From Paractinoplanes tereljensis (GTDB lineage Bacteria; Actinomycetota; Actinomycetes; Mycobacteriales; Micromonosporaceae), in NCBI RefSeq assembly GCF_016862435.1, contig NZ_BOMY01000002.1:124001-188000 (forward strand): a stretch of DNA of 64,000 bases. The letters are read 5' to 3'. The notes below the pieces were generated by a model that saw only the letters and a list, made by a program, of their open reading frames with translations, ran no database searches and was not told where the DNA came from. Position 1 is the stretch's first letter. Each line of letters starts with the position of its first letter. Position numbers and translations under genes: made by a program. Of the stretch, positions 18,844-27,691 are shown piece by piece.

Positions 18844-20748
18844 CTGGTCGAACATGGCGGCATACCGACCCTCGGCTTGCACGAGTTCGTCGTGCGACCC
18901 GCTCTCCACGATGCCGTGGTCGTCGACCACGATGATCCGGTCGGCGCGCATGGCGGTGGAGAGCCGGTGCGCGACCAGGATCGCGGTCCGCCCGTCGAGC
19001 AGCGCGTCCAGCGCCGCCTCCACCCGCAGCTCGGACCGCAGGTCAAGGCTGGACGTGGCCTCGTCGAGCACAACGACCCGGGGCTCGGCCAGGAACGCCC
19101 GGGCCAGCGCGAGCAGCTGCCGCTCGCCGGAGGAGACCGATTGCCCGCGCTCGTGCAGTGGCGTGTCGAGTCCCTCCGGAGACCGTTCGACCAGATCCCG
19201 CAGCCCGACCGCGTCGATCGCCGCCCAGACCTCGTCGTCGGAGGCATCCGGGCGGGCGAAAGCAATGTTGTCCCGCAATGTCCCGGCAAAAAGGAAAGGT
19301 TCCTGCGGCACCACGCCGATCTGCCGACGCAGCGAGTCGAGTGTGACGGTCCGCAGATCGTGCCCGTCGATCAGAATCGCGCCGCCGACCGGGTCGTAGA
19401 AGCGGGTGACCAGCTTGGCGAGAGTTGACTTGCCAGCGCCGGTGGGCCCCACGCAGGCGACTGTCTCGCCCGGCGCGATCCGCAGCGACACATGCGATAA
19501 AACCGGACGTGATGGCAAATATCCGAAGCTGACGTCATCGAAAACGATCTCCCCGACCACCGGCGGCAGCGCCACCGCGTCCGCGGACTGGGCGACCGAG
19601 GGCGCCGTCGAGAGCAACGAACGGATCTTGCCGACCGCGGCCTTGGCCTGCTGGTACTGCGTGTAGAGCTGAACGAGCTGCTGGACCGGCTGGAAGAACG
19701 AGTTGATGTACAGGACGAACGCGGTCAACTCGCCGATCGTCAGCGTCCCGCGCAGCACCATCCGGCCGCCGAGCAGCAGCATCACCGCCATCGCGATCAG
19801 GCCGATCACCGACGTACCGGGCCCGTAGATCGCGTTGATCCGCCCGGTCCAGTCGTTGGCGTCCCGGTAGGCCCCGACCACCGACCGGTGCTCGACCACG
19901 TTGCGTTCCTGCCGGTTGTGCGCGGTCACCACCCGTACCCCGTTGAGGCTCTCGGCCAGGTCGGCGAACATCGCCGCGATGGTGTCCCGCTGCCGGTTGT
20001 AGCCGCGGTCGGCGGCGTGCCGGAACCACAACGAGGCGGCCGTGAGCGGCGGCACGACAAGCACCAGCGTGATGATCGCCAGTTCCGGGTTGTAGTGGAA
20101 CAACACCCCGGTGACCACCACCATGGTCAGTCCCTGGATGAGGAACTGGGCGAAGCCGTCCTGCAGCAGGCTCTGCAGCGACTCCACGTCGGAGGTCATC
20201 CGGGTCATGGTGACCCCGGCCTTCTCCCGGGTGTAGTAGTCAAGCGACATCCGCTGAAGGTGCGCGAAGATCCGGATCCGCAGGTCGCGGGTGGCGGAGG
20301 CGGCAAGCACGCCGCTCTTGCGCATGCGTACGGCGGTGGCCACCCCGGTGAGCAGCACGGCCGCGACGAAACAGATCGTCGCGATGACCAGGACACGCAG
20401 GTTGCGGTCGGCGATGCCGTGGTCGATGCCGACCTGCACGAGATAGGGCCCGGCCTGCAACAACAGCGTCTCGACCAGGATCGCCAGCGAGGCGGCGACC
20501 AGCAGCCCGGGCCGCCCGACCAGCAGCCGCCCGATCGAGATCTTCCCGCCCGAGTCGGCCACCGGATCGAAGCGGACGCCGGGGTCACCGTGCTCGGGTT
20601 CGTGCGCCTCCAGCTTGGCGACGCCCTCGGCCAGGTCGGACGGGATCCCGGAGAACGGCAGCCCGTTGCCCTTGCCGCGGCCGGCCATCCCCACGGTCGG
20701 TCGTCCGCCGGCGTTGAACCCGCCGAAACCACCACCGAACATACTCAT
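18814..20748 (-). CDS. ABC exporter half-transporter (permease-ATPase), consensus Walker B subunit
   Basis: The 644-residue protein starts with a Gly-rich cytoplasmic stretch of about 65 residues, then a six-helix membrane domain and an ATPase domain with Walker A GPTGAGKS, Q-loop VPQEPF, Walker B VVVLDEATSSLD and switch AHRLST. Its signature is VSSGERQLL instead of the usual LSGGQ. The partner subunit has a good signature but an Asp in place of the catalytic Glu, so the pair forms one active and one degenerate site, as in TM287/288-type heterodimers. Its start overlaps the partner's stop by four bases (ATGA). The cargo is unknown. Confidence 0.92.
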   Translation of the reverse strand: MSMFGGGFGGFNAGGRPTVGMAGRGKGNGLPFSGIPSDLAEGVAKLEAHEPEHGDPGVRFDPVADSGGKISIGRLLVGRPGLLVAASLAILVETLLLQAGPYLVQVGIDHGIADRNLRVLVIATICFVAAVLLTGVATAVRMRKSGVLAASATRDLRIRIFAHLQRMSLDYYTREKAGVTMTRMTSDVESLQSLLQDGFAQFLIQGLTMVVVTGVLFHYNPELAIITLVLVVPPLTAASLWFRHAADRGYNRQRDTIAAMFADLAESLNGVRVVTAHNRQERNVVEHRSVVGAYRDANDWTGRINAIYGPGTSVIGLIAMAVMLLLGGRMVLRGTLTIGELTAFVLYINSFFQPVQQLVQLYTQYQQAKAAVGKIRSLLSTAPSVAQSADAVALPPVVGEIVFDDVSFGYLPSRPVLSHVSLRIAPGETVACVGPTGAGKSTLAKLVTRFYDPVGGAILIDGHDLRTVTLDSLRRQIGVVPQEPFLFAGTLRDNIAFARPDASDDEVWAAIDAVGLRDLVERSPEGLDTPLHERGQSVSSGERQLLALARAFLAEPRVVVLDEATSSLDLRSELRVEAALDALLDGRTAILVAHRLSTAMRADRIIVVDDHGIVESGSHDELVQAEGRYAAMFDQWAASSGSKG

Positions 20749-22520
20749 GCCGACACCTCGTCGTCTTCCATCGCGGTGGAGGCGAGCACCTCGGCGTAAC
20801 GCGGCTCCGACGCCAGCAAGGACGCGTGTGTCCCATCGGCGACGACTCGGCCGCCGGCCATCAGCACGACCCGGTCGGCGAGGCTGATCGTGGACAGCCG
20901 ATGGGCCACGATCAGCGTGGTCCGGCCCTGCATCCGGTCCTTGAGCGAGCCGTGGATCCGCTGCTCGACGGTCACGTCGATGGCGCTTGTCGCGTCGTCG
21001 AGCACGAGGATCGGCGGGTTCATCAGCAGCGCCCGGGCGATCGCGATCCGCTGCCGCTGCCCGCCGGAGAGCGTGTAGCCGCGTTCGCCCACCACCGCGT
21101 CGTACCCCTCGGGAAGCTCTTCGATGAACTCGTCGGCGCCGGCCGCCACCGCCGCGTCGATCACCTCGGCGCGGGAGGCGTCCGGCCGGCCGTAGGCGAT
21201 GTTGTCGTGGATCGACAGCGAGAACAGGAACGGCTCGTCCGGCACGATGCCGACCTGCTCGCGCAGCGCCGACAGCTTGATCTTCCGGACGTCGATGCCG
21301 TCGATGGTCACGCTGCCCGAGGTCACGTCGTAGAAGCGGGCGGCCAGCCGCCCGAGGGTCGATTTGCCGGACCCGGTGCCGCCGACGACGGCGACGGTCT
21401 CGCCGGCCGCGAGCGAAAGACTCAAACCCTCAAGGGCGACGGTCCCATTCGGGTACGCGAACCCGACGTCGACAAACGCAAGATCCCCGCGCAGCTTCGG
21501 CGCGACCGGGGCGACGTCGTCGACGACGTCGGAGGGGGTATCGAGGATCTCGTAGATCCGCCGGGCCGACGCCGACGCCCGCTGGCCCATCATGATCATC
21601 ATGCCGAGCAGCCGGAACGGCGGCTGGAGCATCAGCACGTACGAGTTGAAGGCGACGATCGTGCCGATGGTGGTGTGCCCGTCGATCACCATAAGGCCGC
21701 CGACCAGCAGCACCAGGGCCAGGCCGAGCCGGGGCAGGTTGTCCAGCAGCGGGTTCCATCGACTGCGGATCTTCGCGTCCTGCCGGTAGGCCCAGCGGAT
21801 CCGGTCGGCGCTCTCGGCCAAAGACGTCAACTGCCGGCCCTCGGCCGCAAAGGCCTTCACGATCCGTACGCCCTGAATGTTCTCGTCGACCACGGTGGCC
21901 AGCTGGGCCAGCCGGGCCTGGATCATCCAGGACACCGGGAAGATCGCCTTGCGCATGCTGACCCCGAGGATCCCGATGATCGGCATGGTGGCCATCGCCA
22001 CGATGGCGAGCGGCACGTTGATCGACAGCATCAGCCCGAACGCGACCACCGCGATCAGGCACTGCACCAGGATCGACGGCCCGAACGACAGGTACATCTG
22101 CACGGCCCGGATGTCCGAGCCGGAGCGGGACATCAGCTCGCCGGACTGCACCTTGTCGTAGAAACCGAACGGCATGCGTACGAGATGGGAGTAGACGATG
22201 TTGCGCAGGTCGTACTCGAGCTCGTAGGCGGTGCGCAGCAGATAGAGCCGGGCCAGGTAGTTGATCAGGCCCTGTACCAGGGCGAGCCCGACGATGGCCC
22301 AGACGTAGTAGGTCAGGTTGCCGGCCCGGTCGACGACGGCCTTGTCGATGCCGATCCGGACCAGGTTGGGAATCTGCACCTGCACGATGAGCCCGGCGAA
22401 GGACAGCACCAGCGAGGTGATCAGCAGCCCGCGATGGGCTTTGACGAGCGGCAGCGCGCGACGCAGCCAGCTCTTGCCGGCGTCCGGATCGATGGACGCC
22501 TTGGGCGCGCGGCGGCTCAA
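20745..22520 (-). CDS. ABC exporter half-transporter (permease-ATPase), degenerate Walker B subunit
   Basis: The 591-residue protein has six membrane helices (residues about 20-310) and an ATPase domain with Walker A GGTGSGKS, Q-loop VPDEPF (Asp instead of Gln), signature [10 protein letters not shown], Walker B ILVLDDATSAID and AHRLST. The catalytic Glu after Walker B is Asp, the mark of the non-hydrolysing side in heterodimeric exporters. The TTG start at 22520 has GGGAGG five bases upstream. A perfect palindrome lies 25 bases before the start. It is translated together with the other half and probably exports a drug, lipid or peptide. Confidence 0.92.
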   Translation of the reverse strand: MSRRAPKASIDPDAGKSWLRRALPLVKAHRGLLITSLVLSFAGLIVQVQIPNLVRIGIDKAVVDRAGNLTYYVWAIVGLALVQGLINYLARLYLLRTAYELEYDLRNIVYSHLVRMPFGFYDKVQSGELMSRSGSDIRAVQMYLSFGPSILVQCLIAVVAFGLMLSINVPLAIVAMATMPIIGILGVSMRKAIFPVSWMIQARLAQLATVVDENIQGVRIVKAFAAEGRQLTSLAESADRIRWAYRQDAKIRSRWNPLLDNLPRLGLALVLLVGGLMVIDGHTTIGTIVAFNSYVLMLQPPFRLLGMMIMMGQRASASARRIYEILDTPSDVVDDVAPVAPKLRGDLAFVDVGFAYPNGTVALEGLSLSLAAGETVAVVGGTGSGKSTLGRLAARFYDVTSGSVTIDGIDVRKIKLSALREQVGIVPDEPFLFSLSIHDNIAYGRPDASRAEVIDAAVAAGADEFIEELPEGYDAVVGERGYTLSGGQRQRIAIARALLMNPPILVLDDATSAIDVTVEQRIHGSLKDRMQGRTTLIVAHRLSTISLADRVVLMAGGRVVADGTHASLLASEPRYAEVLASTAMEDDEVSA

Positions 22521-22545
22521 CAGCGCCTCCCGGGGTGGCTCGGTA

Positions 22546-22560
22546 GTTAGCCTGGCTAAC
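22546..22560 (-). promoter_or_regulatory. Palindromic operator before the ABC exporter operon
   Basis: GTTAGCC-T-GGCTAAC is a perfect palindrome with seven-base arms. It lies 26 bases before the TTG start, where it would overlap the promoter. The form suits a MarR- or TetR-type dimer, but no such gene adjoins, so the regulator must be encoded elsewhere. Confidence 0.6.
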
Positions 22561-22600
22561 GATACTCCGGGCTGTCCCAGGCGCCAGCGTGACGCAGCCC

Positions 22601-24097
22601 TCAGCCCACCCCGAACGGCTGCGGCTCGACCGCCGGGCAGGAGGCGCCGGACGCCGGGCGGGCCAGAGTCAGCAGGTATTTGTCGGCTACCGCGGCGACG
22701 CAGGGGCTGCGGTTGTAGTTGACGTGACCCCAGCCCTCATAGGTGAGCACGCTGGCCGCCGGGCCGAGTTGCTGGGCCATCCGCTGGGCCCAGACGTACG
22801 AGGTGGCCGGGTCGTGCCGGGTCCCGACCAGCAGCACCGGCGGCATGCCGGGCGGCGGGACGATCCGGTGCTGCGGGTTCGCCGGCGCGTACGGCCAGCC
22901 CAGGCAGCCGACCGTGGCGGACAGGGCGAGCGGCGAGGCGAGCATCTGCGGGGCCCGGCCGGCCAGGATCGACAGCCGGCGGTGCAGGTCGGGGAAGCCG
23001 GTGATCGGCAGGTACCAGTCCGAGCAGATCACCCCCGGGAAGCTGTGCGCGACGATGTCGGACGGGCTGGGCGGCACCCCGCTGCGGGCCGCCGGCTTCG
23101 GGGTGGTCGCGTCCTTCTTCGGGGTGGTCGCGTCCTTGAGGTAGTAGGCGAACGAATACCACTGCGGCTCGTAGAACGCGGCGAACGCGGCCTGCGCCAG
23201 GCTGGCCGGGTTCAGCTTCTCCGGCTGCTCGTACGGGTTGCTCAGGGTTCCGGCCCGGGCCCGCACCATCAGCGCGGCCCACACCTTGTCGACGTCCTGC
23301 CCGCGCAGCACGCACTTCTCGTCCCGGGCGCACCAGGCCACGAACTCGCGGAACGAATCCTGGGCCGCGTCGGTCTCCAGCGTCAGGAACGTGCCCACGT
23401 TGGCGGTGTGGTCCATCACGCCGTCCAGCACCAGCGCGCGCAGCTGCTCCGGGTAACGCTCGGCGTACTGCTCACCCATCAGCGAGCCGTACGAGGCGCC
23501 GTAGAAGCTGATCTTCTGCTCGCCCAGGGCGACCCGGACCGCGTCCATGTCGCGCACCACGCTGCCGGTGTCCACGTGCGCGAACACCGGGCCGGTGCGG
23601 GCGGCGCAGTCGGCCGCGAGCTTGCGGTTGTACTCGATGGTGGCGGCGTACTGGGCGGCGGTCTCGATCAGCGGGGACGGCTTGGCGTCGACCAGGTCCT
23701 GGGAGCAGAGGATCGGGCTGCTGCGACCGACGCCGCGCGGGTCCATCCCGACGATGTCGAACTGCTTGCGCACCTGCTCGGTGAAGAACGTCGAGGCGTC
23801 GAACGTGAAGTCCACGGCGGACCCGCCCGGGCCCCCGGGGTTGACCAGCAGGGCGCCGATCCGGTGCGCCGGGTCGAGGGCCGGCCGCCGCGCGATGGTC
23901 AGGGTCACGGTCGGGCCGGCCGGATTGGCCCAGTCGGCCGGCACCTTCATCTCCCCGCACTGAACCTTGTCGTTCTCGGGACACGGCTGCCAGGAGATAG
24001 TTGGCGTCGACGAGGCGAACGCGGGCGGAACCCCGTACGCAAGCAGTGTCGTGACCGTGATGATCGCGGCCCGCAAGGGACGCGCCAAAGCTCGCAC
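22601..24097 (-). CDS. Secreted TAP-type alpha/beta hydrolase (aminopeptidase)
   Basis: The 498-residue enzyme resembles the secreted tripeptidyl aminopeptidases of Streptomyces (SlpD/SlpE/Tap type). It has a signal peptide (about 1-28), the oxyanion loop LLVNPGGPGGSA, the nucleophile elbow YGASYGSLMG, DPRGVGRSSP, and a C-terminal TAP-like part with catalytic Asp near GTRHDPATSY and His in GWGHVNY. It should remove short N-terminal peptides outside the cell. The GTG at 24097 has GGAGAGG six bases upstream. A longer frame from 24130 lacks one. A 21-base tandem repeat in the gene doubles the heptapeptide KDATTPK. It is divergent from the dehydrogenase gene. Confidence 0.87.
   Translation of the reverse strand: MRALARPLRAAIITVTTLLAYGVPPAFASSTPTISWQPCPENDKVQCGEMKVPADWANPAGPTVTLTIARRPALDPAHRIGALLVNPGGPGGSAVDFTFDASTFFTEQVRKQFDIVGMDPRGVGRSSPILCSQDLVDAKPSPLIETAAQYAATIEYNRKLAADCAARTGPVFAHVDTGSVVRDMDAVRVALGEQKISFYGASYGSLMGEQYAERYPEQLRALVLDGVMDHTANVGTFLTLETDAAQDSFREFVAWCARDEKCVLRGQDVDKVWAALMVRARAGTLSNPYEQPEKLNPASLAQAAFAAFYEPQWYSFAYYLKDATTPKKDATTPKPAARSGVPPSPSDIVAHSFPGVICSDWYLPITGFPDLHRRLSILAGRAPQMLASPLALSATVGCLGWPYAPANPQHRIVPPPGMPPVLLVGTRHDPATSYVWAQRMAQQLGPAASVLTYEGWGHVNYNRSPCVAAVADKYLLTLARPASGASCPAVEPQPFGVG
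23096..23137. repeat. 21-base tandem repeat inside the peptidase gene
   Basis: The unit CTTCGGGGTGGTCGCGTCC plus TT occurs twice without a gap (23096-23116, 23117-23137). In frame it doubles seven residues, KDATTPK, in a surface loop between the catalytic and C-terminal parts. It is a likely slippage site that varies between strains. Confidence 0.8.
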
Positions 24098-24212
24098 CGG
24101 GTGCCTCTCCGCCCTGCGCGGCTGCCCCACCGCGCGGCCTCATCTTGAAACGGATCTTGAGCGCGGGGCCGGGAAACGGGTGAAGTTCGCCGGAGCGTGG
24201 CACCGTTGGGCG

Positions 24213-25304
24213 ATGCGAACGCGTCTTCTGCTCGCCACCGCCGGCGTCGCCGCGCTGGCCGCCTGCTCCTCCGGGGAACCGACGTCGTCGACTCCGCGCG
24301 CCGAGGCGACAGTGCCCTCGGCCCCGGCGATCACCTCGGCGTCCCCGGCCGGCAAGCCCGATCTGTCGAAACCGCAGACCCTGGTGACCGGGCTCGCCGT
24401 GCCGTGGGGTCTCGCCTTCCTGCCGGACGGCAGCGCCCTGGTCAGCGAGCGCGACAAGGGTGACATCCTGCACATCCCGGTCGGCGGCGGCGATCCGGCG
24501 AAGGTCTACCAGGTGCCGGGGGTCGAATCCGGCGGCGAGGGCGGCTTGCTCGGGCTCGCGGTCGACCCGGACTATGCCGAGAACAAGCTGGTGTACGCGT
24601 TCTTCACGGCAGCCGATGACAACCGGATCGTGAAGTTCACGCTCGACGACAAGACCCCGCAGGTGATCTTCAAGGGAATCACCAAGGGTGGCCGGCACAA
24701 CGGCGGGCGGATCGCGTTCGGGCCGGACGGATTCCTCTACGCCGGGGTCGGCGACGCCGGCGACGAGCCGCAGTCGCAGGACCCGAAGGACGTGAACGGC
24801 AAGATCCTGCGGCTGACCACCGACGGCAAGGCCGCGCCGGGCAACCCGACCGCGGGCTCGCCGGTCTGGAGCATGGGCCATCGCAACGTGCAGGGCCTGG
24901 CCTGGGGGCCGGACAAGACGATGTACGGCATCGAGTTCGGCCAGGACACCTGGGACGAGGTGAACATCATCGAGCCGGGCAAGAACTACGGCTGGCCGAC
25001 CGTGGAGGGTAAGGCGAACGACTCGCGCTTCGTCGACCCGATCGCGCAGTGGCACACCGACGACGCCTCACCGTCGGGCGCGGCCGTGGCCGGCAACACC
25101 CTCTACGTGGCGGGGCTCAAGGGCGAGCGGCTGTGGACGGTCCCGCTCGGTGGCGGCGAGCCGAAGGCCGAGCTGACCGGCGAATATGGCCGGCTGCGCA
25201 CGGTGGCGGTGGCGCCGGACGGCGCGCTGTGGCTGACCACCTCGAACCGGGACGGCCGCGGCGACCCCAAGGACGGCGACGACCGGATCCTGCGCTTCTC
25301 GTGA
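24213..25304 (+). CDS. Lipoprotein glucose/sorbosone dehydrogenase (PQQ-dependent type)
   Basis: The 363-residue lipoprotein has a lipobox LAAC (Cys18), a Ser/Thr/Pro/Ala-rich linker, then a six-bladed propeller of the soluble glucose/L-sorbosone dehydrogenase family. Landmarks are LAVPWGLAFLPDGS, GGEGGLLGLAVDPDY, the catalytic His in GRHNGGRIAFGPDG, GDEPQSQDP and SMGHRNVQGLAW. It would oxidise a sugar with PQQ at the outer face of the membrane; no PQQ synthesis gene is in the window, so the cofactor is an assumption. The ATG at 24213 is taken because the lipoprotein signal begins there. It is divergent from the peptidase gene. Confidence 0.87.
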   Translation: MRTRLLLATAGVAALAACSSGEPTSSTPRAEATVPSAPAITSASPAGKPDLSKPQTLVTGLAVPWGLAFLPDGSALVSERDKGDILHIPVGGGDPAKVYQVPGVESGGEGGLLGLAVDPDYAENKLVYAFFTAADDNRIVKFTLDDKTPQVIFKGITKGGRHNGGRIAFGPDGFLYAGVGDAGDEPQSQDPKDVNGKILRLTTDGKAAPGNPTAGSPVWSMGHRNVQGLAWGPDKTMYGIEFGQDTWDEVNIIEPGKNYGWPTVEGKANDSRFVDPIAQWHTDDASPSGAAVAGNTLYVAGLKGERLWTVPLGGGEPKAELTGEYGRLRTVAVAPDGALWLTTSNRDGRGDPKDGDDRILRFS

Positions 25305-25310
25305 AACTAC

Positions 25311-25341
25311 GTGGCCCGGTCCTGCTCAAGGACCGGGCCAC
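25311..25341. terminator. Bidirectional hairpin terminator
   Basis: GTGGCCCGGTCC (25311-25322) and GGACCGGGCCAC (25330-25341) form a perfect 12-base stem with a seven-base loop. It separates the dehydrogenase gene from a convergent small gene. Confidence 0.8.
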
Positions 25342-25348
25342 GGGTCAC

Positions 25349-25600
25349 TCACTTGTTGTTCGGCGGTAGTTGGGGAAGAGCGGAGATGGCCGTCGCGTAC
25401 TCGGCGACCTTGCGTCCGTTCGGCACTACTCCGAGAGCCCGGAGCTGGTCGTGGATTGCCTGCGCAATAGTGTCCTCGGATTGACCGCGGTGGGTTTGCG
25501 CGACCTTGTTGATGGCGTAGTCAATTCTCACCTGTGCCTGCCACCCCGGGGCTCGGCTGACCCCGGAGGTGGCGAAGCTGACTGCTGCAAGGGGTTCCAT
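25349..25600 (-). CDS. Small hypothetical protein
   Basis: The 83-residue product is not recognised. It is mostly helical, with INKVAQTHRGQSEDTIAQAI and DQLRALGVVPNGRKVAEYA, a pattern that recalls small ligand-free helical proteins. Support for a real gene is the bidirectional terminator right after it and the low density of stop-avoiding alternatives. The ribosome site is weak and the exact start (ATG 25600) is uncertain; a start nearer the residues GWQAQVRIDY is possible. Confidence 0.5.
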   Translation of the reverse strand: MEPLAAVSFATSGVSRAPGWQAQVRIDYAINKVAQTHRGQSEDTIAQAIHDQLRALGVVPNGRKVAEYATAISALPQLPPNNK

Positions 25601-25689
25601 GCCCTGTGTATCGGACGGTCATGCCCCCGACTCGAAGATATGCGGATGCTGTGCAACCGAACCGCACCCGGTCGGCACCGGCACCACCA

Positions 25690-25959
25690 TCATTCGGCCG
25701 GGTTCTCGGGTTCTGAGCTTTCCGGAGGGGCCTCCGGCGGGCTCAATTTCAACCACAGCAACATGAGCAGGCCCAGGGCGAGCATCGCCAGGCCCATCCA
25801 GAGGTTGATCCGCACGCCCTGCGCCTTGTCGATCTCGGCCTGGCTGTCGAACAGGCCGAGCAGGGTGACGATCACCCCGTAGAGAAGAAACAGGCCACCG
25901 ATCACCCGGCGCACGTCGAAGAGCCGGGCCGCCTTGCTGGTCCGCGTTTCGTCTGCCAT
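25690..25959 (-). CDS. Small two-helix membrane protein paired with the symporter
   Basis: The 89-residue protein has two membrane helices (VIGGLFLLYGVIVTLLGLF and LWMGLAMLALGLLMLLWL) and an acidic Pro/Glu tail. It starts 14 bases after the symporter stop and has a strong AGGAGG site, so it is translated from the same message. Small proteins beside sodium/solute symporters often act as accessory subunits. That role is inferred here from position alone. Confidence 0.8.
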   Translation of the reverse strand: MADETRTSKAARLFDVRRVIGGLFLLYGVIVTLLGLFDSQAEIDKAQGVRINLWMGLAMLALGLLMLLWLKLSPPEAPPESSEPENPAE

Positions 25960-25973
25960 GTCGAGAACCTCCT

Positions 25974-27641
25974 TTACCAGACCGGGATGTACAGGAGCAG
26001 GGCCAGCACCACGGCGATCGCGCCGAGCAGGACCGGGTTACGCCACCAGACCTTCTCGCCGGAGATGATCGTCTCGGTGGAGGTCGCGTCGCCGCCCATG
26101 CCGTACACCAGGCCTCGAAGTTCGTTCTCCGGTTTTGACGGGGTGAACTGGGTGACGATCAGCGCCACCACGACGGCCACCACGAAAGCCAGGCCGGCGC
26201 CCCAGAAGCTCTCCTCCAGGTCGGAGTTGAACTTGACCACGTCGCTCAGGTGCAGCAGGTAGAGCGTGAGCGCCGACAGGGTGCCGAGGGCGAGGGACCA
26301 GAAGCCGGCCCAGGAGGACATCCTCTTCCAGAACATGCCGACGATGAAGGTGGCGAACAGCGGCGCGTTGAACAGCGAGAACAGCGCCTGGATGTAGTTC
26401 ATGATGTTGCTGAAGCCGGCCGCGATGAACGCGGTGCCGATGCCGACCACCACGCCGCCGATCGTGGCGTACCGGCCGATCCGCAGGTAGTACGCGTCGT
26501 CGCGGTCCTTCTTGATGTAGGACTGCCAGATGTCGTACGTGAAGACGGTGTTGAATCCGGAGACGTTCGCCGCCATGCCGGCCATGAACGACGCCAGCAG
26601 GCCGGTCACCGCCACCCCCAGCACGCCGTTCGGCAGCAGGTCGCGCATCAGCAGCGGGATCGCGTAGTTGTAGGTCAGGTCGCCCTTGTCCGCGCCCAGG
26701 CCCTTCACGGTGACCAGCGCGATCAGACCGGGGACCACGGTGACCACCGGGATCACCAGCTTCGGGAAAGCGCCGATGATCGGGGTACGCCGGGCGGCGT
26801 TCATGTTCTTGGCCGACAGGGCCCGCTGCACCTCGGCGAAGTTGGTCGTCCAGTACCCGAAGGACAGCACGAAGCCGAGCCCGAAGATGATGCCGATCCA
26901 GTTGGCGCCGAGCGGGTTGTCGCTGCTCGCCGTGTTCGCGAAGGTGTGCAGGCCGGCCTCGCCGAGCGAGGTCTGCTGCACCTTGTCGACCAGGCCGTTC
27001 CAGCCGCCGACCTTCACCAGGCCGACGATGGTGATCGGGATGAGCCCGGCGAGGATCACGAAGAACTGCAGCACCTCGTTGTAGATGGCCGAGGAGAGAC
27101 CGCCGAGGGTGATGTAGATGAGCACGATCGCGGCGCCGAGCGCGATGGAGATCCACAGCGGCCAGCCGAGCAGCGCCTGCAGGATCAGCGCCAGGGCGAA
27201 AAGGTTGACGCCGGCGATGAGCATCTGGGCGATCGCGAAGCTGATCGCGTTGAACAGGTGGGTGCTGTCGTTGAAGCGGCGGCGAAGGAACTCGGGGACG
27301 CTACGCACCTTGGAGCCGTAGTAGAAGGGCATCATCACGATGCCGAGGAAGGCCATGGCCGGGACCGCGCCGATCCAGTAATAGTGCAGGGTCATCAGAC
27401 CGTACTGGGCGCCGTTGGCCGCCATGCCGAGGATCTCCAGGGCGCCGAGGTTCGCCGAGACGAAGGCGAGACCGGTCACCCAGGCCGGCATCGAGCGGCC
27501 GGAGAGGAAGAAGTCGGCGCTGGTCTTGATCGCCGCGCGGGCCGCGAAACCGATGCCCAGAACGGTGATGAAGTAGAGCGCGAGGATGAGGTAATCGAAA
27601 ATGTCCAGGTCGAGTCGTAATCCACTCGCCGCGATCACCAT
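25974..27641 (-). CDS. Sodium:solute symporter (SSS family)
   Basis: The 555-residue protein has about 13-14 membrane helices and the features of the SSS family (SGLT/PutP type): SADFFLSGRSMPAW early, GLAFVSANLGALEILGMAA in the first core helix, VYITLGGLSSAIYNEVLQ-like sequence (IYITLGGL) and FMAGMAANVSGFNTVFTYDIW in the sodium-binding region. It is closest in look to sugar/inositol-type members. GGAGG precedes the ATG at 27641. It lies between a TetR gene 50 bases upstream and a small membrane protein gene downstream, all in one direction. The substrate is unknown. Confidence 0.92.
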   Translation of the reverse strand: MVIAASGLRLDLDIFDYLILALYFITVLGIGFAARAAIKTSADFFLSGRSMPAWVTGLAFVSANLGALEILGMAANGAQYGLMTLHYYWIGAVPAMAFLGIVMMPFYYGSKVRSVPEFLRRRFNDSTHLFNAISFAIAQMLIAGVNLFALALILQALLGWPLWISIALGAAIVLIYITLGGLSSAIYNEVLQFFVILAGLIPITIVGLVKVGGWNGLVDKVQQTSLGEAGLHTFANTASSDNPLGANWIGIIFGLGFVLSFGYWTTNFAEVQRALSAKNMNAARRTPIIGAFPKLVIPVVTVVPGLIALVTVKGLGADKGDLTYNYAIPLLMRDLLPNGVLGVAVTGLLASFMAGMAANVSGFNTVFTYDIWQSYIKKDRDDAYYLRIGRYATIGGVVVGIGTAFIAAGFSNIMNYIQALFSLFNAPLFATFIVGMFWKRMSSWAGFWSLALGTLSALTLYLLHLSDVVKFNSDLEESFWGAGLAFVVAVVVALIVTQFTPSKPENELRGLVYGMGGDATSTETIISGEKVWWRNPVLLGAIAVVLALLLYIPVW

Positions 27642-27691
27642 GGGCCACCTCCAAGGCTGAGTCGGCCTCGGATACCCCTACCGAATCAGTT

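Noticed and set aside
22546..22560. Iron box (IdeR/DmdR site) before the ABC exporter
   Set aside because: The iron box has GTTAG and CTAAC separated by one base; here five bases separate them, and the outer TTA/TAA parts are absent.
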